Shown in pieces: positions 15,508 through 23,263 of a stretch of 64,000 nucleotides of DNA. Origin of the DNA: Leptolyngbya sp. SIO1E4 (GTDB taxonomy: Bacteria > Cyanobacteriota > Cyanobacteriia > Phormidesmidales > Phormidesmidaceae); NCBI GenBank assembly GCA_010672825.2, contig JAAHFU020000002.1, forward strand, positions 1,190,001 through 1,254,000, written 5' to 3'. The position numbers and the translations under genes were made by a program. The notes under the pieces were generated by a model. That model saw only the letters and a list, made by a program, of their open reading frames with translations. It did no database searches and was not told where the DNA came from. Numbering within the stretch: the stretch's first letter is position 1; every line of letters begins with the position of its first letter.

Positions 15508-18500
15508 TCAATGCCAATGATGATCGCACACTTCCGTATAAGGACAAATCCTGCAACTCGCTTCAGACGGGGTGGGGGTGAAGTCGCCTTTCACCAGTCC
15601 GCTGACCAGTGTTGATGCTGAGGCTGCCAACCTGCTCAACTGGCTAGGGGTGAACGTATGGAGGCGATCGTGGCGCAGGTAGGCGATGTGGGCGTTGGGT
15701 TTAGCAGTGGCTTGGCTGTAGGCCCAGAGCTGAAACTGATGATGTTCCGGTTGGAGGGTGCGATCGGTTTTGAAATCCAGCACAAAATCCTTACCCACCA
15801 GATCCACAAAGCCGTTAAACGTGATGCCGCCCAGCATTAGCGAAACGGGCAGCTCCCACTGCAAGGCCCCTTCGCGATAGTCGGCAAAGTCAGGCGCGTG
15901 ATGGAAGCTTTCGGCACAGTCCAGGGCATCTTGCATCTGTTCATCGGTCAGGTCAGAAGCGTATTTTTTTAGCTCATCAAAATTGCGGATTTGGTGCTCC
16001 AGGGCTTTGTGGGCCAGCTTCCCGATTGCCATCGCCCCTTCCCCCGAGCCATCGCCCTCTCGATATCCCGGATGCCCTTGCACATAGCGAAACTCAAACC
16101 GCTTAGGACACAGCGCGTACTCACTCAACGCCGTTACCGGCAGTTCTGAAAATCCCGCTCCAGCAGCGTGGGCGAGAATTTGGGTTGGTCGTGGCGGCAA
16201 CGGCGGCGAGACGGGCGGCACGGGTTTTGCCAACTCTGGAATGAACGCCACGCCGTTCGGCTCAATCAAGCCTTCGAGCCCCGGTTGCAGCAGGTCGAGG
16301 CTGCCGCCATTGGGGGATGCCGAAGTGAGAATAAGGCGATCTCGCGCCCGCGTCAGCGCCACATACAGCACCCGCTTGGATTCTTCGCGATCGTCCGCTT
16401 TTTTGTGCTGCTCTAACAACGTGAAAAGAGCTGACTTTTGGCGATCGCCCGCCTCATCTTCCAGCTTGAGAGCCACCCCCAACTCTGGATCGAAGCGAAC
16501 TACCGAGCTATCGACGGACAGGGAACGAGATAAATCTGGCACAATCACTACCGGCCATTCCAGTCCCTTCGACGCATGAATCGTCATGAGGCTCACCGCA
16601 TCGCCCCCCGCCAGCGCCGGACGCGGAATCTTCACCTCGCCCGCTTGAATCTGTTTCAGTCGCCGAACCACCGCCAGCACGTCAAAGCTACTACCCTCCA
16701 GTGATCGCACCAACTCCACAAAGCCTGTCCAGTCCGCCATCCGCCGATCCGCACCGGGAAGATTGGCAATCACGGCAGTGTAGCCTGTAAGGCGATCGCT
16801 CAATTGCAGTAACCGAGTCGGTGCTTCCGTACGACGCGCTACCAGCAGTTCATTGAAAACGGCGTAGGCCCGAACCAGCATGGGATCTTCAGCCGTTTGC
16901 AGGTGCTTCCACCAACTGGTCTTTTCAGGAAGCGACTGAGCAAAGGTGTAAAGGATGCGATCGCTGATCGCAAAGAAGGGACTCCGTAGCACCGCTGCCA
17001 GCGCCAGGCTATCAGTGGGGTCGGCCAACCAGCGCAGCATGGCCCAGGCGTCTTTGGGCTCACGGGTTTCCAGCAGGTTGCCACCACCGGCCTGCAGGAT
17101 GGGAATGTCGCGGGCAGTGATCGCGTTGCCATACAGCTCCAGTGGTCCCCAGGTACGCGACAGGATCGCAATGTCACCGGGACGAATATTACGCAGTTTA
17201 CCGCTGGGCTTGTCATGCACCTGAATCGGTGCGTTCAGCATCTCTTCCACCAGTGCTGCGATCTTCTGCGCTTCCATCCGCCGACAGGATTCGGTATTGG
17301 TGTCGATGGTTTTGTCGTCTTTGTGTTCCTCGTCGACCGTGACCGTGTAGAGCTGAATTTCGGGCGTTGGCTCCAGCAATTCATCGCGGTGGGCTTCCAG
17401 GGGTTGGTGTAAATCAGCCAGAACGGGAGCGAAGACCTGGTTGATTTGGCCGATGAGCGATCGGTGCGTGCGGAAGCTGAGACTGAGTTCCACCGGCTTG
17501 TCATCAATATGGATACGGGCTTGCCAGTCTTGGAACACCCGCACATCCGCTCGCCGGAAGCCATAAATCGACTGCTTCACATCACCCACGATGGTGAGGG
17601 TGGCGTTAGCCGTCAGCTTTTCCAGCAGTTGTCCTTGAATGGGGTTAGTATCTTGAAATTCATCAATCAAAAAGACCTGCCAGCGCTGAGCGTAGTAGTC
17701 CTGCACGGCTGGATCGTCTAAGGCTTGTAAGGCGTAGATTTCCAGGTCATTAAAGTCGAGAAAGCGCTGTTCGTATTTCGCCTGTTGCAAATAGTTCCAA
17801 GTCAAACCAAACGCCTCGCGGATGGTGGGAAGCATGGCTTCAGTTTCGTCGTCGAACTCGTTGGGGATGAGGGTGATGAGTCCGGCTTTGATAGCGTCTC
17901 TTGCCAAGTCTCGAAGCGCCCTGATGGCCTCTTTCACTTCCGTCAAAAGCTCTTTGCCGCCCCAACTCTTTTGACTGCCCACGTTGATTTTGAGATCCGA
18001 TAAAACCTCTAAAGCGTCAGCTAAATCACGACCTTGTTCGAGCGTGGCGATCGCCTCCAACGCCTCTAACCGATAGATATCCAGCTTGTCCCCAGGAGCG
18101 GCATGGGTATTCAAAATTGCTTGTCCGGTATGCCAGTCCTCATTTGTCAATAGATTATCCAGAGCTTGCTTACGCATCTTTTCCAGCGTTGGCAGCCAGG
18201 CAGTGCGATCGCATTCCAAAGCCTCCTTCGCCGTCAGCGGATCGGCCAGCAACGCCAGCAACACATCCCGCATCACCGAAAACGGAATCGTCTCATAGAG
18301 ATGACCGGGCAGTTGCTCCAATGCCACGGCAAAGGTTTCGGCTAGCCAGATGGGACTGTCAATTTCATCCTGAACGGTAAAGTCAGGTGGCACATTGGCC
18401 GGATCGGGATGCTCACGGCAGATACGGGCAGCCAGCGCGTGGAAGGTGCTGATTTGAGCCGCTTCGAGTTCGGCGAGCAGGTCGAAACGGTCGTTCATCT

Positions 18501-18735
18501 GCTGGGCAATGGTTTGGCGAATTCGCGATCGCAACTCGGTCGCAGCCTTCTCTGTAAACGTCACGGCAACCATTTGCAGCGGCGAGTAGCTGGGCTTGGG
18601 TTTCCCGTCGTGCTCAGTCAAAAAGTAGAGATACCGCTCTGAAAGCATGTGGGTTTTGCCTGTGCCTGCCCCAGCAGTGACGGCAACGCTGCTGGAAGTG
18701 TAGGCCGCTTGCGATTGTTGTTCAGTCAGTCCCAT
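15508..18735 (-). CDS. AddA-like UvrD/RecB-family helicase with C-terminal Fe-S nuclease
   Basis: About 1075 residues. The start is placed at 18735 because the helicase begins there (MGLTEQQSQAAY); a longer frame reaching 18816 lies inside the upstream gene. Walker A is AGAGTGKT (21-28), the UvrD motif II is VFLIDEFQDTNPIQ, and helicase motifs up to VLYVALTRARDRLIL are present. The C-terminus is a PD-(D/E)XK nuclease (GFVDLVGKDFVLDFKTDR), framed by the single Cys of LCPKRFEFRY and the cluster CRICPYTEVC, so an iron-staple is expected. This is unlike Bacillus AddA, whose nuclease domain has no Fe-S cluster. It overlaps the AddB-like gene by 14 bp. Its likely role is double-strand-end resection for recombination or degradation of invading DNA. 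Confidence 0.85.
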   Translation of the reverse strand: MGLTEQQSQAAYTSSSVAVTAGAGTGKTHMLSERYLYFLTEHDGKPKPSYSPLQMVAVTFTEKAATELRSRIRQTIAQQMNDRFDLLAELEAAQISTFHALAARICREHPDPANVPPDFTVQDEIDSPIWLAETFAVALEQLPGHLYETIPFSVMRDVLLALLADPLTAKEALECDRTAWLPTLEKMRKQALDNLLTNEDWHTGQAILNTHAAPGDKLDIYRLEALEAIATLEQGRDLADALEVLSDLKINVGSQKSWGGKELLTEVKEAIRALRDLARDAIKAGLITLIPNEFDDETEAMLPTIREAFGLTWNYLQQAKYEQRFLDFNDLEIYALQALDDPAVQDYYAQRWQVFLIDEFQDTNPIQGQLLEKLTANATLTIVGDVKQSIYGFRRADVRVFQDWQARIHIDDKPVELSLSFRTHRSLIGQINQVFAPVLADLHQPLEAHRDELLEPTPEIQLYTVTVDEEHKDDKTIDTNTESCRRMEAQKIAALVEEMLNAPIQVHDKPSGKLRNIRPGDIAILSRTWGPLELYGNAITARDIPILQAGGGNLLETREPKDAWAMLRWLADPTDSLALAAVLRSPFFAISDRILYTFAQSLPEKTSWWKHLQTAEDPMLVRAYAVFNELLVARRTEAPTRLLQLSDRLTGYTAVIANLPGADRRMADWTGFVELVRSLEGSSFDVLAVVRRLKQIQAGEVKIPRPALAGGDAVSLMTIHASKGLEWPVVIVPDLSRSLSVDSSVVRFDPELGVALKLEDEAGDRQKSALFTLLEQHKKADDREESKRVLYVALTRARDRLILTSASPNGGSLDLLQPGLEGLIEPNGVAFIPELAKPVPPVSPPLPPRPTQILAHAAGAGFSELPVTALSEYALCPKRFEFRYVQGHPGYREGDGSGEGAMAIGKLAHKALEHQIRNFDELKKYASDLTDEQMQDALDCAESFHHAPDFADYREGALQWELPVSLMLGGITFNGFVDLVGKDFVLDFKTDRTLQPEHHQFQLWAYSQATAKPNAHIAYLRHDRLHTFTPSQLSRLAASASTLVSGLVKGDFTPTPSEASCRICPYTEVCDHHWH

Positions 18736-21409
18736 CGTGCTTCTCCTTGCGGCTGAGACGGTCGCCCTGGCGACACAGAGCATCAAAATCGCAGTAGGCA
18801 CAGGCCGATCGCCCATTGTCCGGCTGTACCGGATAGTGGCCTTGGTCTAGATGAGTTTTGCAGCGATCAATGGCATCAGGTAGCTCATGTTGTGACGCTC
18901 TGGATGATGTGGATATTTGCTTCCTGCCGCGAATGGAGTAGTAGTAAGCGTTAGCAACTGGCTTATCAGGACAGAGAGACGGCGCAGCCGCTTCTTGATA
19001 AAGCGGCAATTGGATGTCGATAGACGCTTTGCCGTTGCGGTCTTTAATGCCAGAGGGACGACTTTTACCCGTTTTGTAATCGATAAGCACCAAACCATTC
19101 TCGGTGCGATCGATACGATCTACCTGTCCCCGGACTTTGAGCCCATACCACTCACCGCTAAAGTTTGCTTCCAGTTGCAGTGGCTCAGCTCCCTCTGGCA
19201 AAAAGTTGAGATCAGCCAGGGCCAGTCTGAGACATCGTAAATGTTCACTACGACGCAGAGACCAGGAAGGAAGGTCGGTGGGAATGATTGCGGTTTCAGC
19301 GATCGCAAACTTCTCCTCCAATAACTGAGCATCAGTAATATCCAACTCAGGATTAAGCTGTTTTTCTGCCAACACTAGCTCTAAGGCTTTGTGATAGAGC
19401 TGGCCAATCTGGCTGGGGTTCAAATCCTCGTCTACTTCGTCAGGCGGTCCTAATTTCAGCAGCTTGTTGGCAAACCACTTGAACGGACACTGCCCCAAAT
19501 TGCGCAGTTGCGAGGCGCTAAACACCCAGTCGGCATAATCGAGGGCAATGCCCACGATGCCGTCGTACTCGTTGGGGGCGTCACGACTTTCTCGGTGCTG
19601 TTCGACGGTAAAGGCGTGATGCGCTTGAGGCAACACGGTGTCCTCGTATTCCTCCTGATGGCGTAGGCTGGCGCGTCGCAACTCTTCGGGACTGGCGATG
19701 GGCTGGATTGGGGGCACGATTGCATTCAAATCCAACTGCTTTAAATAAGGGCTAGGTAACTGCTCCTGACGGTCTTTGAGTTCGGCATAGGAGAAGGTGA
19801 GGTTGCCATTCGCCGTTTGCAGCAAAGCATAGAACGACAGGGCTTCCCGGCGCGCTTGCTCAGCGGCAGCGGGCAGAGCCAAACCATGCTGCTGGAGCTG
19901 TTGACGCTCAAAGAAATCCAACACCGGATCGTTGCTAACTGTTGCAGGCAGAACGCCTTCGGCCATGCCCAGCACAAAAAGGTGAGCGTACCGGGCACCC
20001 ACCACCGAGGTCGGCTTGTGCAGTTCCACTCCACCACGCCCTGGTTGAGCAGGCACCATGAGAACGTCGAGCAAATCAAGCAATTCTCGGCGAAACTCTG
20101 GCCAGGAGAGGGGCTCACTTCCCGATTTAGCCAATTCAACCAATCCTCGATACAAGGTGTTGAAGGCAATGCTTTCGCGAGACCAGCGGGCGCATCGTTT
20201 GCGTAAATCGAAGCTTTTGAAGCGGTCGTACCACCAGTTCACCCAGGTTTCAGGTTTGCGATCGCGATTGATGCTGGCGAACGCGGTGAGGTCAATGTCG
20301 AGATATTGTTGCGCGATCGCTTCCCACGCGGCAAACCCGACTGGATGTTTACCCCGCACGGTAGCCCAAAAATCCTTGTCGGGGTTGCTGCAGAGGGGAT
20401 GGCTCAACAGCTTTGCGGTCGCTTCAAAGGGCCAACCCGTATCAATTACCTCAATCAGCAAGCTGAGCCATGCGCCTAACCGGGCACTCAGCAGCGGCGT
20501 GTCATACAAAGCACGGAGCGGCACGCCATACTCCCAGGCGATGCCGATGAGCTGGGGGCCATAAGCGGCCTCATCGCGGGCAATGATGGCGATGTCTCTT
20601 GCCGGAGTCCCTGCATTGAGCAGTGCTTTCACCTGCGCTAAGGTGCCCCGCATCTCAGCGTCAAAAGTGCTGTAGCTGTGAGCTTTGATCGAGTGCGGAG
20701 AGCCTGCAACATTCCCAGCATCCCGGCTACTATGGCCGATAAAGACTTGGCTGAGGTGTACCCCGATCACTACTTGCTCGCTCTCTTCTGCCACCACCTC
20801 CCAGCCTTGCTCAACTAACCACTCGACCGACTGCTGTACATCTTGAAACAGGGGTGCAGCAGGAGCCGGAAGAAACAGGACGCTGTCAGGGGCCGCGATC
20901 TCATTCATCCATGCCAATTCATCTCGTCGAGGCTGGAAGTATCCGTAAGCCAAGATTTTTTGCGGTGCAGGCGAAAGTTCAATTGCCCGCCAATACAACT
21001 CACTTAAGTCAATTAGCCTTTCCTTATGCAGCGCTTGCTGAAACGCTTTTGCTACTTGCAAAAGGTGGCTCGTTCGGTTGGAAAAACTGCCGGAGATAGC
21101 GCTTAGGTCCGGGCTGCTTTGGAGCAGCGATCGCACCGTCGGCAACCAGGCATTGGCAGTGCCCAACAGATCATTCGGCTGCACTTTGTCTTGCAAAACC
21201 TGACGAAAGAGGGCCTGCGCTTTGAGTGGGGAGGCGATCGCCCAACCCTGTTGCGCTAAATGTTTAGACGCAAGACTGTTGAGCGATTGGTGGGGTACCC
21301 CTAGGGCACGTGCTGCCAACCGGGAGGCCGTGATGACAATGTGGTCATCGTTTAGCAGTCTTAATGCCTGGAGAGCAGGATAGGAACCTACTTGGATGAA
21401 GCGCACCAT
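18722..21409 (-). CDS. AddB-like Fe-S PD-(D/E)XK nuclease subunit
   Basis: About 895 residues, resembling AddB/RexB. The N-terminus (MVRFIQVGSYPALQAL) lacks a Walker A motif, so the helicase-like part is probably inactive. The C-terminal nuclease is complete: SQLRNLGQCPFKWFANKLL (first Cys), GQVDRIDRTENGLVLIDYKTG (catalytic Asp...Asp-x-Lys), and CAYCDFDALC as the three-cysteine half of the Fe-S site. It is encoded immediately upstream of the AddA-like gene with overlapping ends, so they form one complex. Both partners carrying an Fe-S nuclease is worth checking. HIP1 sites occur inside, so it has lived in cyanobacterial genomes for some time. Confidence 0.83.
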   Translation of the reverse strand: MVRFIQVGSYPALQALRLLNDDHIVITASRLAARALGVPHQSLNSLASKHLAQQGWAIASPLKAQALFRQVLQDKVQPNDLLGTANAWLPTVRSLLQSSPDLSAISGSFSNRTSHLLQVAKAFQQALHKERLIDLSELYWRAIELSPAPQKILAYGYFQPRRDELAWMNEIAAPDSVLFLPAPAAPLFQDVQQSVEWLVEQGWEVVAEESEQVVIGVHLSQVFIGHSSRDAGNVAGSPHSIKAHSYSTFDAEMRGTLAQVKALLNAGTPARDIAIIARDEAAYGPQLIGIAWEYGVPLRALYDTPLLSARLGAWLSLLIEVIDTGWPFEATAKLLSHPLCSNPDKDFWATVRGKHPVGFAAWEAIAQQYLDIDLTAFASINRDRKPETWVNWWYDRFKSFDLRKRCARWSRESIAFNTLYRGLVELAKSGSEPLSWPEFRRELLDLLDVLMVPAQPGRGGVELHKPTSVVGARYAHLFVLGMAEGVLPATVSNDPVLDFFERQQLQQHGLALPAAAEQARREALSFYALLQTANGNLTFSYAELKDRQEQLPSPYLKQLDLNAIVPPIQPIASPEELRRASLRHQEEYEDTVLPQAHHAFTVEQHRESRDAPNEYDGIVGIALDYADWVFSASQLRNLGQCPFKWFANKLLKLGPPDEVDEDLNPSQIGQLYHKALELVLAEKQLNPELDITDAQLLEEKFAIAETAIIPTDLPSWSLRRSEHLRCLRLALADLNFLPEGAEPLQLEANFSGEWYGLKVRGQVDRIDRTENGLVLIDYKTGKSRPSGIKDRNGKASIDIQLPLYQEAAAPSLCPDKPVANAYYYSIRGRKQISTSSRASQHELPDAIDRCKTHLDQGHYPVQPDNGRSACAYCDFDALCRQGDRLSRKEKHDGTD

Positions 21410-21647
21410 TGTTGCTTGGGTCCAAACTAGCCACGATTTGAGACAAAGCCGTCAATCTGGATAGGAATGCTCATTGTCCGTCAGGTTATCCCAGATTTCC
21501 CAACTTTTCAGTGATCTCACGGGGCACTCGGAGAATAAATGATAAAGCGCATCACACATTTATCTTGAAACCTATTTATTTCCTTTAGCCGGAACGACTT
21601 TAGGCATCGGGAGTACATCTATCAAGGTCTGCTCTTTATCTATAGCC

Positions 21648-22370
21648 ATGACACAGACACTCCTTATTATTGACACTGAAACTACGGGCACTGATCCGAC
21701 TCAAGACACTGTTATTGAGATTGGGGCAATTCTCTATTCCGTCTCTTGTCAAACGGCCCTGTCACATCTCTCGTTTCTGCTGTACGCTTCTCAAAATGCT
21801 GCTGAGCCCATCAACCGGATTCCGCCAACGGCGCTGACGGCTTTACCCCATGTTCTGCAACACAAATCCCTCAGCTTGCTTCAAGAAATGGCACTGGCCG
21901 CCGATTATGTCGTTGCCCATAATGCCGAATTTGACATTCAATGGTTTGATGACTGGCAGTTGCCGATTCTTAGAGGGCCGGGGCAACAATCGCTGCAATG
22001 GCTCTGTTCCATGGCGGATATGACTTGGCCCAAACAAACTCGCCCCGGTGAATCTCTCATCGCTTTGGCACTCAACCATGGTATTGGCGTCAGTAGTGCC
22101 CATCGGGCTTTGACTGACTGCCAACTCCTGGCCGAACTCTTCAACCGCCTGGCTCCCCATGAACTAACAGCTCTCATCAATCAAGCTCTTAGACCCAAAG
22201 CTTGGTTTAAAGCTGAAGTCAGCTATGATGATCGCCAACTTGCTAAAGACGCCGGGTTTCGTTGGCATGCCGTAGACAAAACATGGCGACGACGTATGGC
22301 CATTGAAGATGCCGCTCAACTCCCTTTTCGTGTCGTGCAACTCCAAGCCATCTTGGGAGTAAGCATTTAG
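21648..22370 (+). CDS. DnaQ-like 3'-5' exonuclease with C-terminal DUF5710-like domain
   Basis: A 240-residue exonuclease of the DEDDh type. The metal-binding motifs are IIDTETTGTDP (first Asp and Glu), VVAHNAEFDIQWF, and SSAHRALTDCQLL (His and last Asp). The last 60 residues (KAEVSYDDRQLAKDAGFRW and then HAVDKTWRR) match the small DUF5710-like fold often attached to nucleic-acid enzymes. It is the last complete gene in the island, divergent from the AddAB-like pair, and might trim DNA or RNA ends in the same pathway. It is too short and domain-poor to be the PolIII epsilon subunit of the replisome, but a repair role elsewhere cannot be excluded. Confidence 0.85.
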   Translation: MTQTLLIIDTETTGTDPTQDTVIEIGAILYSVSCQTALSHLSFLLYASQNAAEPINRIPPTALTALPHVLQHKSLSLLQEMALAADYVVAHNAEFDIQWFDDWQLPILRGPGQQSLQWLCSMADMTWPKQTRPGESLIALALNHGIGVSSAHRALTDCQLLAELFNRLAPHELTALINQALRPKAWFKAEVSYDDRQLAKDAGFRWHAVDKTWRRRMAIEDAAQLPFRVVQLQAILGVSI

Positions 22371-22504
22371 ATTGGTGACAATTCTTTGGGGGAATTCTGA
22401 ATTGAGACCTCTAAAACTCCAGAGAAAAAGCTTAAGCAAAGGCCTATTACTTCTTAAATGCGATGGCACGGCTGAAAAAGAAGAATCCCTTATGACTAGC
22501 TTAT

Positions 22505-22560
22505 CAACAGTAAAGTCTTAATATAGCGCCTGCAACAGTAAAGTCTTAATATAGCGCCTG
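22505..22560 (+). repeat. Perfect tandem duplication, 2 x 28 bp
   Basis: The unit starting CAACAGTAAAGTCTTAATAT and ending AGCGCCTG occurs twice in a row without mismatch (22505-22532 and 22533-22560). It is a recent event or slippage product near the right end of the island. Confidence 0.9.
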
Positions 22561-22789
22561 CAACCACTACCAGTAATACCAAACCACTCCCCTCGGCGTG
22601 ACTTGTGCCTATCAGAGCAACATGTTGTACGAACCCGACGCTGGCTTCATAAAGATAACTACATTTTGCGGTCTGTGGGTAATACAAATGTTCCATCAAT
22701 AGCTCGACCAGGACTCGAGTGGTCGATTGCTCCAAAGGTATCTAAAGGTGTCCAAAAAAGCCTGAAATCAGGAAGCACAGAGCTTTTTC

Positions 22790-22809
22790 GAGATAAGGAT
22801 TGAGATAAA
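22790..22809 (+). repeat. Island-end motif, right copy
   Basis: GAGATAAGGATTGAGATAAA, 19 of 20 bases equal to 3018-3037 and in the same orientation, 63 bp inside the right att repeat. Confidence 0.4.
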
Positions 22810-22872
22810 GCCTTTGAGAGAGCTATTTTTAATCCTTGAAATCCCTGTGGAAAGAGGATCTCAAAATTGAAG

Positions 22873-22923
22873 GCACTCGATTCGTAATCGAGCGGTCGCG
22901 GGTTCAAATCCCGCCATCGGCTT
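22873..22923 (+). repeat. Right attachment-site repeat (attR), truncated tRNA-Thr
   Basis: A 51-bp perfect copy of 2848-2898. It contains the anticodon stem-loop, T arm and 3' acceptor strand of tRNA-Thr but not the 5' acceptor strand or D arm, so it cannot fold as a functional tRNA. Confidence 0.92.
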
Positions 22924-23224
22924 ATTGCGCATAGTTCTGCATAGTCAGTTCCAGCGCTTGGATAAAGCGATCGCGCACCTCTGCTGGCCCTACCACCACA
23001 CAGTCAGGCCCATAGCGACGCACTTCCCGAAAGAACCAGAACGTATTGTGGATACGCCGGACGATACGCCGGATCTGCTGGTCTGGTAGCCATTCGTTCA
23101 CGAGGTCGGCTTTAGTTTTGGAGCGGTAGCCGAAGGCAAGTACGTGGAGTAAGTGGAATTCGATCTGGATGTGACTGAGTTCAGGTTGCCAATGCCCTTC
23201 AGCTGGAGAGATGGCAGCTTCATC
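22922..23224 (-). pseudogene. WYL-type regulator, C-terminal fragment
   Basis: About 100 codons in one frame, closed upstream by TGA at 23225-23227. It translates with IQIEFHLLHVLAFGYRSKTK, then the repeated IRRIVRRIHNTFWFFREVRR and the ending GPDCVVVGPAEVRDRF. This resembles the C-terminal ligand-binding end of cyanobacterial WYL-domain regulators, some of which are annotated as CRISPR-associated (TIGR03985), though I am not sure of that subfamily. The N-terminal DNA-binding part is missing. The stop codon lies inside the right att repeat, so the gene lost its 5' part but kept its original end next to the tRNA. Confidence 0.45.
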
Positions 23225-23263
23225 TCAGTACACTAAGTTGCGTAATCGCTTGAGCAAGCTGAT

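Larger units (their letters stand above)
22371..22872. other. Right inner flank of the island, no supported gene
   Basis: No credible gene. It holds a 28-bp tandem duplication (22505-22560) and the right copy of the island-end motif (22790-22809). Short open frames across it look like noise and the last is created by the tRNA sequence itself. Confidence 0.5.
2848..22923 (+). mobile_element. 20-kb genomic island integrated in tRNA-Thr(CGT)
   Basis: The island is bounded by a perfect 51-bp direct repeat made of the 3' two-thirds of tRNA-Thr plus one base (2848-2898 and 22873-22923), offset 20,025 bp. Just inside the left copy is an N-terminal tyrosine-recombinase remnant. A near-identical 20-bp motif lies inside both ends (3018-3037 and 22790-22809). 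The cargo is a TerB/BrxD/BrxHI-like operon, a nuclease-HerA pair, a toxin-antitoxin pair, AddAB-like genes and an exonuclease. None of the dispersed repeats seen elsewhere in the window occurs inside it. The integrase is broken, so the island is probably fixed. Confidence 0.85.

Noticed and set aside
22659-22907. Minus-strand frame starting MNPRPLDYESSA
   Set aside because: Its first residues are simply tRNA-Thr sequence read on the other strand, a well-known false call next to tRNAs.
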